The notes: a model not told the origin generated them from the sequence alone. A stretch of 64,000 bases of DNA from Paenibacillus psychroresistens (GCF_009728935.1 NZ_CP034235.1:4626001-4690000), one strand, 5' to 3'; shown: positions 51,572 through 60,501, counted from the stretch's first letter. A program made the numbers and translations.

Positions 51572-53872
51572 TTAATCTACAGATTGCCGATAGGAGCTTG
51601 GAGAAACACCCCATACACGTTTAAATGCTCTCCGGAAGGAGTGCGAACTATTGTAACCAACCCGTAATGCAATTTCATCGACGTTATATTGATTTGTACT
51701 TAATAATGCGGCAGCATGATCCATTCTTACTTTTTCTAAATGATCGGATAAATTAGTTCCTGTTACCTCTTTAAATAGCTGTGAGATATATTTCTCAGGG
51801 CGTTCTACTTGTTCAGCAATCCGATATAGGTTTAAATCGGCATCTCCATACATTTCAGAGATGTATTGATTGATTTGTTCGACGGTTTTAAGATGCACAT
51901 CGTTCTTTTTACTTGTAATGATCCCGCACAAGGCTTCCATAATCCCATCAATTTCTCGTTTGATCAGCTCAATGGCCTCATTCTCTTGAATCCCAATGAT
52001 CCGATTTTTAACATTCTCAAAGATTGTTGACTCGAGAAAGGCTTTTTGATCAAGCAATTTAAGCAAGGTACCTTTTAACTCCCCGATCAATTGGTGCTTC
52101 ATTTCCACGGATAACTCTCTATTCTCGGTATTCTGAGTGATTATGGAGAGTACGATTCGCTTAGCTTCGTCAATATCCCCTACTCTTATCGTACTTATTA
52201 AACGTAACTCCATATCTATAGGGTAATAGTAGGTTGCACTTTCCATTTGAGAATCACTGAACCAAAGAATGCCTTTTTTGTTTACATAAACGGCATACTC
52301 TAGGGCTTGTCTAGCTTGTTCAAAGGAACGGCTGACCTCCATTACCGATGAAAAAGGTTCGCCCAAGGCTGCAGTTATCGTTATCTTGTATTCGTAGAAA
52401 ATATATTGCATAAGCTTCTCGAGAATAGCAGCAATTTCATTGCGTTCCAGAGTTTTACCCGCTTCACCATCGCTTATCGTAAATAATGTGACAATTCGGT
52501 CAGCGCCTAAATCTGTCATTTGAATATGGCTGCCAAAATCAAGCAAAACCTGCTTCAATATTAGCCTTGCTGCGCTTAATTCATTAAGAATTTCTACACT
52601 ATCCATACCTGAATAACCTTGGATCTGGAGAATGCCTACATAACCTGTATTCAAATTTAATCCTGTATCTGCTTGAGACGCTGCCGCTGTAGTTTCATCA
52701 CGCGTTTGAAACTCTCCGGCAATCAATCGTTTCAAAAAAGCATCTCTAATCAAGGGGAATTGTCGGTTCAGCTCAGTTTCTAAGCGTTTGTTATTCGTAA
52801 TAATTTTAGCTATATTACCTTGTAAAAAATCATATTCATTCCGTCCAACTATTTCCTCTTTACCAAATTGGTCCTTCATCACACTAAGGAGCCTATTAAT
52901 AGGCACACTGTTACGGTATGAGAGTACTAGACCAGCCAACAGGCCAATCAGTAAGGCAACTCCAGTAACCAACCAGGAGATATATTTAATTTTATTGGCA
53001 TTTTCCATTAGCGATGCTTTAGGAATTCCAGCTCTATAGACCCATCCGTTGGTTTTCGAACGGGTTGTGATCACTAAGTCATCGCCATAAAATTGACTAA
53101 CCTTCCCTTTATCGAAATGGGAATCTGCCGATAGCTTCGCAATTGCTTTATCATCGATCCCTTTCTCACTAATCGTATGCCCTTCTGCATCACTGATATG
53201 TGTCCACCCGCCATAACGTTCAATCAAACCCGATAGCAGATTTGCGATAATTTTCTCGTCAATAATAACTACCACAACTGCAGGTGATGTACTGCTATAG
53301 GTTCCCAAAGGAAGCGATTGCATATAAGTAATCACTTTGGACTGCGGTGTTTTTTTATAAGTAAAGTCTCCAAGCGGAGTAATTTCACTATTATGTGTTT
53401 TATCTAAAATATTCTTCTTCCACTCTTCAAAAGTAACGTCATTATAGCGAGAATCCAAATAAAAGTGCTCAGGCCTAAAGTAGGCAGTCCCCTGAGTCAG
53501 CACAACATTGTAGTTTTTTAAATAAATGTAGAAGTTCTGTAAGAAATCATTGATTTGGGTAAAAGCCATATTATCGGTCATGACCTGCCATATTCCATAA
53601 ACGTTGGTTTTGTCTGCTCCGGGATTTTCGTTCATCAGCACATTTAGTTCTCTGTTTAATCCCAATTGTCTGGTGAATCCTGCTACTTCTGCCATTCTCT
53701 GTTCTAGAATTTCTTGTGCTTTTTCAAGCTGTGTAACGCTATTCTCGATCGAAACCGACTGCGTAACTTCAATCGAAGTTCGGTACGACATATAGCCTGC
53801 AATACTTGGTATGATCAAAATAATCAAATAAGATGTTAAAAATCTGCGAAATACTCTTGAATTTTTAAGCAC
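51572..53872 (-). CDS. Membrane-bound AraC-family regulator
   Basis: A one-protein sensor and activator of about 766 aa. A first membrane helix (about 14-33) and a second (about 285-305) flank an outside Cache-like sensor region; a cytoplasmic linker leads to the AraC DNA-binding domain at about 668-766 (LYRIAEQVERPEKYISQLFK, then VGYNSSHSFRRAFKRVWGVSP). No receiver or kinase domain is present. The open frame reaches 53929. GGGGGG lies 6 nt before a GTG at 53870-53872 and only touches the ATG at 53876-53878, so I favour the GTG, with some doubt. Likely activates the Lpl operon downstream. Confidence 0.85.
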   Translation of the reverse strand: MLKNSRVFRRFLTSYLIILIIPSIAGYMSYRTSIEVTQSVSIENSVTQLEKAQEILEQRMAEVAGFTRQLGLNRELNVLMNENPGADKTNVYGIWQVMTDNMAFTQINDFLQNFYIYLKNYNVVLTQGTAYFRPEHFYLDSRYNDVTFEEWKKNILDKTHNSEITPLGDFTYKKTPQSKVITYMQSLPLGTYSSTSPAVVVVIIDEKIIANLLSGLIERYGGWTHISDAEGHTISEKGIDDKAIAKLSADSHFDKGKVSQFYGDDLVITTRSKTNGWVYRAGIPKASLMENANKIKYISWLVTGVALLIGLLAGLVLSYRNSVPINRLLSVMKDQFGKEEIVGRNEYDFLQGNIAKIITNNKRLETELNRQFPLIRDAFLKRLIAGEFQTRDETTAAASQADTGLNLNTGYVGILQIQGYSGMDSVEILNELSAARLILKQVLLDFGSHIQMTDLGADRIVTLFTISDGEAGKTLERNEIAAILEKLMQYIFYEYKITITAALGEPFSSVMEVSRSFEQARQALEYAVYVNKKGILWFSDSQMESATYYYPIDMELRLISTIRVGDIDEAKRIVLSIITQNTENRELSVEMKHQLIGELKGTLLKLLDQKAFLESTIFENVKNRIIGIQENEAIELIKREIDGIMEALCGIITSKKNDVHLKTVEQINQYISEMYGDADLNLYRIAEQVERPEKYISQLFKEVTGTNLSDHLEKVRMDHAAALLSTNQYNVDEIALRVGYNSSHSFRRAFKRVWGVSPSSYRQSVD

Positions 53873-53911
53873 AAGCATCCCCCCTGCCATTAACAATATA
53901 TCAGTCCTGAG

Positions 53912-53949
53912 AAAAAAGACAACCCCCAAATTAATAGCGTGGGATTGCC
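53912..53949 (-). terminator. Terminator after the 107-aa gene
   Basis: Minus strand: a stem of GGCAATCCC with GGGGTTGTC (two G-U pairs) followed by TTTTTT. Confidence 0.6.
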
Positions 53950-53979
53950 TTTACATACTTTGCAATATATTCCATGACC

Positions 53980-54303
53980 TTATTTACTAAATTCATCTGG
54001 TACATACTCGATTTTGGATTCAGCCTCTATAGACAGCTCTTGGGCTTGTTCATTATAATCCACTATACCCTTGGTATAGAACCAAATCTTTTTGGTCGGC
54101 AAATCTTCATAATCCTGAAATAAAAAAACATTTAATTCTGTTTTCCATTTGAGGATTTCTTGGACATTCTCGTCTAAACCCACTTTTATGATAAATCTCC
54201 AGCCCTCGCCTTGATTGGAAACGAAATACTCTAAGGGGTTATTCCCTGTATGAATAAAAGTTCGACCTCCAACAGCATGCTTGACCAACAATACTTCATT
54301 CAT
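53980..54303 (-). CDS. Small protein of unknown function in the pirin cluster
   Basis: A 107-aa soluble protein I cannot place in a family. It starts KMNEVLLVKHAVGGRTFIH and is rich in beta-forming and aromatic residues (KIWFYTKGIVDY), with no membrane segment or Cys. GGAGGG lies 6 nt before ATG 54301-54303; the frame opens earlier at a TTG. It is the last gene of a four-gene minus-strand run (pirin, MarR, pirin, this gene), so a role with the pirins is possible but unproven. Confidence 0.65.
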   Translation of the reverse strand: MNEVLLVKHAVGGRTFIHTGNNPLEYFVSNQGEGWRFIIKVGLDENVQEILKWKTELNVFLFQDYEDLPTKKIWFYTKGIVDYNEQAQELSIEAESKIEYVPDEFSK

Positions 54304-54324
54304 CTTCAACCCTCCAATTCAAAT

Positions 54325-55023
54325 TTACGGCAGATCGATCAGCATCAGAAACGCAGCTTCTTCAGCGCGGATGCTCAAATGAGACTGGGATTCAATACGT
54401 GCAGTATCGCCTTCATCAAGCTTTGATTCATTTACGGTTAAACTACCTTCAATTGTAAAAATAAATATTCGCCGGCCTTCCGCTTGCTGAAAGCTTAACT
54501 CTTTTCCTTTATCCAAACGGCTTAAATACAGCGTCATGTCTTGATGAATTTTTACAGTATGTTCAGATCCAATTGGATCAAGTATCGGAAGCAAGGCATT
54601 ATGCAAATCTGCTAGATCATAACCACTGATTTCAAATGAAGGCTTCAAACCCAACTCATTAGGCATAAACCATAGCTGCAAAGCATGAAGCTTTTCTGTT
54701 GCAGAATCATTATATTCCGCATGGATAATCCCCGAACCAGCTGTCATCCGTTGGACTTCCCCGACAGAGGTTACTTTAATATTGCCTAAATTATCTTCAT
54801 GTCTAACAGCACCAGCAAGGACTACTGTCACAATCTCCATATCACTATGTGGATGTGGTCCGAATCCAAGCCCAGCTGCCACCTCATCATCGTTACACAC
54901 TCGCATAACTCCAAAGGCTGTATTATTAGGATCAAAATAATCCCCAAATGAAAAGCTTAATTTGACCTTCAACCAGCCTAAATCCTTCTGGTAACGCGAC
55001 TCCGCCGGAAACACTTCAATCAT
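54325..55023 (-). CDS. Pirin family protein (YhhW-type)
   Basis: A 232-aa bicupin of the pirin family. The N-terminal cupin holds the metal ligands in GFGPHPHSDMEIV (two His), with a further His in RHEDNLG and Glu/His in GSGIIHAEYN. Related enzymes such as E. coli YhhW open flavonols like quercetin in vitro; many family members have no known substrate. It is the third gene after a first pirin and a MarR regulator. Oxidative or aromatic-compound stress is the likely setting. Confidence 0.88.
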   Translation of the reverse strand: MIEVFPAESRYQKDLGWLKVKLSFSFGDYFDPNNTAFGVMRVCNDDEVAAGLGFGPHPHSDMEIVTVVLAGAVRHEDNLGNIKVTSVGEVQRMTAGSGIIHAEYNDSATEKLHALQLWFMPNELGLKPSFEISGYDLADLHNALLPILDPIGSEHTVKIHQDMTLYLSRLDKGKELSFQQAEGRRIFIFTIEGSLTVNESKLDEGDTARIESQSHLSIRAEEAAFLMLIDLP

Positions 55024-55038
55024 GTAATCCCTCCTTGA

Positions 55039-55494
55039 TCAACTTTGGCTTTCACTTGCACCATAACCGATTTTTTTAAGTAATGCAATAAGCACAAGCT
55101 TCTCTTCATCCGTCACAGAAGAAAGATTCTCAGAAATGACCTGTGCGTGCTTTGGAAAAATATCCGCAAAATGCACTTGCCCTTCCTCTGTAAGCATTAC
55201 ATTGGTTTTCCGACGATCACCAGGAACTGATGCACGTTGGACAAAAGCTTTTTTTTCAAGTTTATCTACAACATATGTAATGCTGCCACTTGGAATTTTC
55301 AGCTTTTCACTAATTTTCTGGATAGGCAACGGGCCTTTACTATAAAGCAGTTCAAAAATCTGAAATGTCTCCGCATCCAACCCATATCGATTAATATCAT
55401 TTCTCAGGTTCTCAAAAAGGACATCTGCCATTTTTCTAATTATACGAATGAGTCTCAAATCAAGCTCTTGACGAGCATATTCGTTATCTGACAT
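55039..55494 (-). CDS. MarR family transcriptional regulator
   Basis: A 151-aa dimeric winged-helix regulator. The recognition helix region is IPSGSITYVVDKLEKKAFVQR and the wing VPGDRRKTNVMLTEEG. It has no cysteine visible in the first helix, so a peroxide-sensing OhrR mechanism is less likely than ligand sensing. It lies between two pirin genes, all on one transcript, and probably represses that transcript from the promoter at 56310-56338. Confidence 0.9.
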   Translation of the reverse strand: MSDNEYARQELDLRLIRIIRKMADVLFENLRNDINRYGLDAETFQIFELLYSKGPLPIQKISEKLKIPSGSITYVVDKLEKKAFVQRASVPGDRRKTNVMLTEEGQVHFADIFPKHAQVISENLSSVTDEEKLVLIALLKKIGYGASESQS

Positions 55495-55505
55495 TTGAAT
55501 CCCCC

Positions 55506-56273
55506 TTACTTGCGCTTATGATACAAAGGATAGTCGACTTTGGTCGGAATTTCAATGAAAATAATTCTTAGCTTTTCTCCGCTAGCTTCAAGCTTAACTT
55601 CATCCTCTTCATCCGATTGGAAAACGATAAAGTCTTTGTGCTCGAAGGATTGAGCCTGCTGGCCAATTGTCTTGAATGTTCCTCCGCCTCTAATTGCCAG
55701 TGCCGCAATAGTCCAGTTTGGCAATATGCGGTGTACGAAGCTTGCTCCTTTTTCAATTTCTATATCAATCATTTGAGCCTCTGTTACCATTTCGACAGGT
55801 GAACCTTCACCCAATATGGTCTTAATCTGGACTCCGTTAGCTGTAGATATGGGAAATTCTTCATGCTTGAATAAAGCATAAGTAGGTACTCGTTTTACAG
55901 CATCATTCAAGTTGGGCTCCAGCCAAATTTGAAAGCCTTCGTAACCAGCTTCAACACTTTCAGCATGGGAAATACCTGATCCGGCCTGCATTAATTGAAT
56001 ATCACCAGCTGTCATAGTGCTTTCTGTCCCTAATGTATCTCGATGTGTGCCTTGACCAGCTAATCCATAAGACATAATTTCAAAGCCTTGATGGGGGTGA
56101 AAACCAAGGCCAGATTTAGAATCTGCAAGCGCCCATGACCAATAAAACAGCGGGCCTAATCTATTAATCGTCGAACCTTCCCCTGAAAACCCAATCGGCT
56201 TTTGTACAATAATCTTCCCCTCATCAAACTCGCCTTTACCCTGGTCCTTTGGATTCATAATTTGTATGTTCAT
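55506..56273 (-). CDS. Pirin family protein
   Basis: A 255-aa bicupin. The start ATG at 56271-56273 has GGAGG 9 nt upstream; the longer frame to 56288 overlaps the ribosome site. Metal ligands are in LGFHPHQGFEIMSYG (two His, Glu) and GSGISHAESV. It differs strongly from the other pirin of the cluster, so they are separate subgroups rather than a recent duplication. First gene of the pirin-MarR-pirin transcript. Confidence 0.88.
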   Translation of the reverse strand: MNIQIMNPKDQGKGEFDEGKIIVQKPIGFSGEGSTINRLGPLFYWSWALADSKSGLGFHPHQGFEIMSYGLAGQGTHRDTLGTESTMTAGDIQLMQAGSGISHAESVEAGYEGFQIWLEPNLNDAVKRVPTYALFKHEEFPISTANGVQIKTILGEGSPVEMVTEAQMIDIEIEKGASFVHRILPNWTIAALAIRGGGTFKTIGQQAQSFEHKDFIVFQSDEEDEVKLEASGEKLRIIFIEIPTKVDYPLYHKRK

Positions 56274-56309
56274 AAAAATAACCTCCATTTAGTTACACTA
56301 TTATTATTT

Positions 56310-56338
56310 ATTCTAATACTAGGATAATTAATTGTCAA
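56310..56338 (-). promoter_or_regulatory. Promoter of the pirin-marR operon
   Basis: Minus strand TTGACA (56333-56338), 17-bp spacer, TAGAAT (56310-56315). The spacer holds TAATTA and GTATTA half-sites in inverted order, a possible MarR operator. Confidence 0.6.
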
Positions 56339-56384
56339 GAGAAAGACTAGAGGTTTATTAAGTTTAATATGTTTGAGTATTTAT

Positions 56385-56438
56385 AGTTACAATTATAATA
56401 TTATGTAACTTGTAAGTTGTATTCGCATATGCTAATAT
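56385..56438 (+). promoter_or_regulatory. Promoter and inverted repeat before the second tetR gene
   Basis: TTGTAA (56410-56415) and TAATAT (56433-56438) are 17 bp apart. Upstream lies an inverted repeat AGTTACA / TGTAACT (56385-56391, 56404-56410), overlapping the -35. AGTTACA also occurs at 56291 in the divergent leader. Likely TetR operator. Confidence 0.5.
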
Positions 56439-56470
56439 AAGTTTAAATCAAAGAAAGGAATGAAGTTGCT

Positions 56471-57058
56471 ATGGCGGATTTTCCTTTAAGCAAAGAAATT
56501 ATTTTAGATAAGGCAGAGGAAGTTTTGCGACGGTTTGGGCCTGCAAAAGCCAATTTGTTAGATGTCGCTAGAGCACTTAATGTAAGCCATGCAGCAATCT
56601 ATAAATATTACAGCAGTAAGACAGCGCTTCGTGATGCGGTCACCGAACGCTGGCTTGATCGCATAACTGAGCCAATGAATGCCATTATTAGTTTGAATCT
56701 GCCTCCAGAGGTTAAGCTGTTCCAGCTCGTTGAGCATTTAATTAAGAGCAAACAACAGAGCTCTTTAGCTGATCCCGAAATGTTCGCGACATACGCAACT
56801 CTTGCTTCAGAAGCAAGAGAAGTCTTAGAGCTTCATCTCACACATATCGTTGATCTTCTTACTCTTACAATTGAACATGGAATTACAGCTGGAACCTTTA
56901 ACGGAATAGAACCTAGGGAGACGGCTCAAGCTATTCTTATAGCAACCAGCCGCTTTCATCATCCCTCCCATGCTCAGGATTGGCTAAATCCAGAAATTCA
57001 TTATTCATTTAACGTTGTGTGGAATTTATTAATGAAGGGTCTCACCCAGCGAAGTTAA
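56471..57058 (+). CDS. TetR family transcriptional regulator
   Basis: A 195-aa repressor. The N-terminal domain has RFGPAKANLLDVARALNVSH and AAIYKYYSSKTALRDAVTE, the TetR helix-turn-helix pattern. The C-terminal domain is helical with EARVLELHLTH-like helices and no recognised ligand motif. The ribosome site AAAGAAAGGAATG precedes the ATG. It is 32 bp before a short-chain dehydrogenase on the same strand, so it probably controls its own operon including that gene. Confidence 0.88.
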   Translation: MADFPLSKEIILDKAEEVLRRFGPAKANLLDVARALNVSHAAIYKYYSSKTALRDAVTERWLDRITEPMNAIISLNLPPEVKLFQLVEHLIKSKQQSSLADPEMFATYATLASEAREVLELHLTHIVDLLTLTIEHGITAGTFNGIEPRETAQAILIATSRFHHPSHAQDWLNPEIHYSFNVVWNLLMKGLTQRS

Positions 57059-57090
57059 ACCAAACAATAAACTTATTGGAGGAATAATCA

Positions 57091-57837
57091 ATGAAACATC
57101 AACCCTTATTGGAAAAAGTAGCTATCATAACTGGAAGCTCACGTGGAATAGGCAGATCTATTGCTTTATTATTAGCTTCCCAAGGAGCCAAGGTAGTTAT
57201 CAATTACTCTGCCGATCAAGAAGCAGCCGATAAAGTTGTCCAAGAGATCGAAAGCGAAGGCGGCACAGCCATTGTTATTCGTGCTGATATTAGCAAGGTT
57301 GCCGACATCGAGCAGCTGTTTAATCAAACCATTGCTACATATGGAAAAATCGATATCTTGGTCAATAATGCTGGTGTGATGGCAACTAAGCCGATCGATC
57401 AGGTAACAGAGGAAGACTTCGATAGACAATTTGCAATAAATGTAAAGGGCACTTATTTTGCTATTCAGCAGGCAGTTAAACATATGGGTGTAGATGGACG
57501 AATTATTAATTTCTCCACCTCTGTCGTTGGCTACATGTTTCCGACTTATAGCGTATATGCAGGAACCAAGGGTGCTGTTGAACAATTCACACGCCAATTA
57601 GCAAAAGAATTAGGACCCAGAGGAATTACAATTAACACAGTTGCTCCAGGTCCCGTTAATACTGAGCTATTTACTACCGGCAAATCAGAGGCACTAATTA
57701 ACCAGCTTGCTAGTACAAATTCATTTAATCGGTTAGGTGAGCCTGAAGATATTTCCTCTGTGGTTGCATTTCTGGCAAGCAATGATTCTCGTTGGATTTC
57801 AGGTCAAACCATTCGTATTAATGGCGGATCAGTTTAA
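57091..57837 (+). CDS. Short-chain dehydrogenase/reductase
   Basis: A 248-aa classical SDR: NAD(P) motif GSSRGIG, the Asn-Tyr-Ser at the specificity loop (VVINYSAD, which suggests NADP), VNNAG, catalytic Ser in NFSTSVVG and Tyr-x3-Lys in YAGTK. TTGGAGG lies 8 nt before ATG. Forms an operon with the TetR gene upstream. Similar to 3-oxoacyl-ACP reductase-like SDRs used in stress response; substrate not readable. Confidence 0.88.
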   Translation: MKHQPLLEKVAIITGSSRGIGRSIALLLASQGAKVVINYSADQEAADKVVQEIESEGGTAIVIRADISKVADIEQLFNQTIATYGKIDILVNNAGVMATKPIDQVTEEDFDRQFAINVKGTYFAIQQAVKHMGVDGRIINFSTSVVGYMFPTYSVYAGTKGAVEQFTRQLAKELGPRGITINTVAPGPVNTELFTTGKSEALINQLASTNSFNRLGEPEDISSVVAFLASNDSRWISGQTIRINGGSV

Positions 57838-57862
57838 GCTATTGAGGCAATTAGTTTTAGAA

Positions 57863-57888
57863 AAAACCCCCAAAGCTTTGGGGGTTTT
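57863..57888. terminator. Bidirectional terminator
   Basis: A perfect 26-bp palindrome (AAAACCCCCAAAG and its complement) lies between convergent genes and supplies a T run on both strands. Confidence 0.85.
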
Positions 57889-57900
57889 CAGTATGATCCC

Positions 57901-58746
57901 TTAAAAATTAAAGTTGTCCGGGTCAGGTCCAACTCGACGATTCTCGTTTAATCCGTCTATTTGCTGCATATCTTCAGGAGTCAGATTGAAATCAAACAAA
58001 GCTGCATTCTCGATAATCCGCTGTTCTTTAGTCGATTTCGGAATGGTGACAACTCCATTTTGCAAATTCCAACGCAGAATTATTTGAGCGACTGATTTCC
58101 CATGATTCAAGGCAATATGGAGCAATACAGGATTATCTAATAATTGCCCTTGCATTAAAGGTGACCAGGCTTCGAACTGAATTCCCTGCTCCGCACAAAA
58201 AGCTCGTAATTCCTTCTGTGCTAATCTCGGATGATGCTCCACTTGGTTGACCATCGGCCGCACCTTCACATCCTGCAGCAAATCCTTGAGATGTCCAATA
58301 TGAAAATTGCTTACACCAATAGCTCTAGTTTTTTCAGCCTGATAAATGGTTTCTAAAGCTCTCCATGAATCTTTATACTTCCCTTTTACTGGCCAATGAA
58401 TGAGATATAAATCCAAGTAATCGAGTCCAAGCTTAGACAAGCTTTTGTCAAAAGCAGCCAAAGCTGTCTCATAGCCTTGATCAGCATTCCAAAGCTTGGA
58501 GGTTATGAATAATTCCTCTCGCGAAATTCCTGCATCTACAATTCCTTGACGAATTCCTTGTCCAACTCCTTCTTCATTTCCATAAATAGCAGCTGTATCA
58601 ATACTGCGATAACCATTTATAATCGCCAGCCTTACTGCATTTACAAGCTCCGGACCTTCTTCAACTTTAAATACCCCTAAGCCTAGCCAAGGCATCTTAA
58701 CGCCATTTGCAAGAATTGCAGTATCTTTTATAGATTCGATTTTCAT
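57901..58746 (-). CDS. Aldo/keto reductase
   Basis: A 281-aa (beta/alpha)8 NADPH-dependent oxidoreductase. Signature blocks: GYRSIDTAAIYGNEEGVGQG (catalytic Asp and Tyr), LFITSKLWN (Lys), and LYLIHWPVKG (His). The C-terminal block is VTIPKSTKEQRI, the coenzyme-binding pattern. Close to YtbE/YvgN-like enzymes that reduce methylglyoxal and other aldehydes. The ATG overlaps the stop of the MFS gene by 4 nt, so detoxification plus export is a sensible joint role. Confidence 0.92.
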   Translation of the reverse strand: MKIESIKDTAILANGVKMPWLGLGVFKVEEGPELVNAVRLAIINGYRSIDTAAIYGNEEGVGQGIRQGIVDAGISREELFITSKLWNADQGYETALAAFDKSLSKLGLDYLDLYLIHWPVKGKYKDSWRALETIYQAEKTRAIGVSNFHIGHLKDLLQDVKVRPMVNQVEHHPRLAQKELRAFCAEQGIQFEAWSPLMQGQLLDNPVLLHIALNHGKSVAQIILRWNLQNGVVTIPKSTKEQRIIENAALFDFNLTPEDMQQIDGLNENRRVGPDPDNFNF

Positions 58747-59978
58747 TTGAATGCTCTCCTTTTTAATTGAAATTGAACGTGCTTTCTTTCAATAGCTCCA
58801 CTCCAGCCGCTTAAAAGCACAGCACCAAAAACCATCAAGCCGCCAATCCAAGGTGTATGAATAAGTCCGATTGAGTCAACGATTAAGCCGCCCACTAGTG
58901 CACCAATTGCAATCCCTAAATTAAAGGCAGCGATATTCAATGCTGAAGCAAGATTTACGGCTGAGGGTACGTGCCTTTCCGCTAGCTTGACCACATAAAC
59001 CTGTAAACCAGGTACATTCATAAAGGCAAACAATCCGAGTAAAATGATCGTCGCCGTTCCGGCAAGCTTAAATGGTGCTGTAAAAGTTAGAATAACCATA
59101 ATGATCGATTGCGCAACAAACATCCAAAATAAAAATTTAATCGGGTTTTTATCAGCCGCTTTACCGCCAATCACATTCCCAACAGCAACGGCAATTCCGT
59201 AAATTAGTAAAAGGATACTGACTGAGCTTGGAACATATCCGGTAATATCCTCAAGAATCGGCACCAAGTAAGTGAAAGCAACGAATGTCCCGCCATAACC
59301 TAAAGCTGTTATTGAAAAAGCTAACAACAAAGGACCGCTGCGCAAGACCTTTAACTGATCACTCATCTTTGCCGGTTTAGCTTGTTTTGAGCTTTTAGGA
59401 ACCAATATTGAAATGGCAATAATAGCAATTACCCCTAAAGCAGCAACACCCCAGAAGGTTGTTCTCCAGCCAAAGGCCTGTCCGATAAATGTACCAAGTG
59501 GAACTCCTGTAACAGTAGCTACGGTAAGGCCTGTGAACATAAACGCTATTGCACTTGCTCTTTTATGTTCGGGTACTAAGTCGGCCGCAATCGTTGATCC
59601 TATAGAGAAAAATACCCCGTGCGAAAATGCAGTTACAATCCGGGCCACTAATAATAAGCCAAAGCTTGTAGATAGAGCAGCAATTGAATTCCCGATAATA
59701 AAAGTAACCATCAGGAGCAAAAGCAAGCTTTTTCGATCCATTCTATTGCTTAATGCTGTTAAAATCGGTGCACCAAATGCAACTCCCATCGCATAACCAG
59801 AGATTAATAAGCCAGCTACTGTAATGGATATATTCAAGTCATCTGCTAGAGACGACAATAAACCAATGGGAACAAACTCAGTGGTGCCAATTCCAAAAGC
59901 AGCAATCGCTAAAGCAAATAATGCAAACGCACCTCCTTTTTTCTGCGCAATAGATATGGGTTTCTGAACTGCGTTCAT
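58743..59978 (-). CDS. MFS exporter (DHA1 type, AraJ/YdhP-like)
   Basis: A 411-aa, 12-helix transporter. The first helix block FGIGTTEFVPIGLLSSLADD is the AraJ/YdhP pattern; SNRMDRKSLLL takes the motif A position. The frame is open to 60041, but GGAGG lies 7 nt before the ATG at 59976-59978. It forms an operon with the aldo/keto reductase and is divergent from an HxlR regulator gene, whose operator-like repeats sit in the shared gap. Confidence 0.88.
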   Translation of the reverse strand: MNAVQKPISIAQKKGGAFALFALAIAAFGIGTTEFVPIGLLSSLADDLNISITVAGLLISGYAMGVAFGAPILTALSNRMDRKSLLLLLMVTFIIGNSIAALSTSFGLLLVARIVTAFSHGVFFSIGSTIAADLVPEHKRASAIAFMFTGLTVATVTGVPLGTFIGQAFGWRTTFWGVAALGVIAIIAISILVPKSSKQAKPAKMSDQLKVLRSGPLLLAFSITALGYGGTFVAFTYLVPILEDITGYVPSSVSILLLIYGIAVAVGNVIGGKAADKNPIKFLFWMFVAQSIIMVILTFTAPFKLAGTATIILLGLFAFMNVPGLQVYVVKLAERHVPSAVNLASALNIAAFNLGIAIGALVGGLIVDSIGLIHTPWIGGLMVFGAVLLSGWSGAIERKHVQFQLKRRAFK

Positions 59979-60056
59979 ACAATAACCTCCGTTCTTTTCT
60001 AGTAAAAATTCTACTTGAATGTTATTATGAACGGAAAACAATGAAATAAACAGTAC

Positions 60057-60091
60057 GCACTTTCAAGTGCCTAGAAACTAAAAAGTGCCTA
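60057..60091 (+). promoter_or_regulatory. Candidate HxlR operator in the divergent gap
   Basis: GCACTT-TC-AAGTGC (60057-60070) is a perfect 14-bp palindrome. AAGTGCCTA recurs at 60065-60073 and 60083-60091, 18 bp apart (same helix face is not exact). These sites lie between the MFS and HxlR starts. Confidence 0.55.
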
Positions 60092-60105
60092 TGGGGGATA
60101 TAGCT

Positions 60106-60501
60106 ATGAAAAAATATAACATTCCGGTTGAAGCTGCATTAGAGGTTATTGGAGGGAAATGGAAGGTAGTCATCCTTTGTTTTCTGACTAAAGGGGAGGG
60201 AATTCTCAGAACGGGCGAGCTGAGGCGTTTAATGCCAGGTGTTACGCAAAAAATGCTTACTCAACAGTTAAGAGAGCTAGAAAAAGATGGCATAATCCTT
60301 AGAGAAACCTATGATCAGGTCCCGCTTAAGGTAGAATATTCTTTAACGGAATATGGCCGCTCACTTACACACATACTAGATGCATTATGTGCTTGGGGCG
60401 AGCGGCATATTGAGAATAATTACCCAGATAAAACAGCTGTATTATTAAGCTCAGATGAATTAGATTATGAGATCAGTCAAATGTATCCGGTTAGGATTTA
60501 G
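60106..60501 (+). CDS. HxlR family transcriptional regulator
   Basis: A 131-aa winged-helix regulator of the HxlR type, which respond to aldehydes, quinones or disulfide stress. Motif EVIGGKWKVVIL opens the domain, then GVTQKMLTQQLRELEKDGII (recognition helix) and RETYDQVPLKVEYSLTEYG (wing). I use ATG 60106-60108, 8 nt after GGGGG; the frame opens at GTG 60085. One Cys (Cys24 in ILCFLT, counted from this start) could be a redox sensor, as in HypR-like members. Likely controls the divergent MFS and aldo/keto reductase operon. Confidence 0.9.
   Translation: MKKYNIPVEAALEVIGGKWKVVILCFLTKGEGILRTGELRRLMPGVTQKMLTQQLRELEKDGIILRETYDQVPLKVEYSLTEYGRSLTHILDALCAWGERHIENNYPDKTAVLLSSDELDYEISQMYPVRI

Noticed and set aside
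57172-57597. Antisense frames over the second SDR gene
   Set aside because: Typical shadow frames opposite a conserved Rossmann gene; no independent support.
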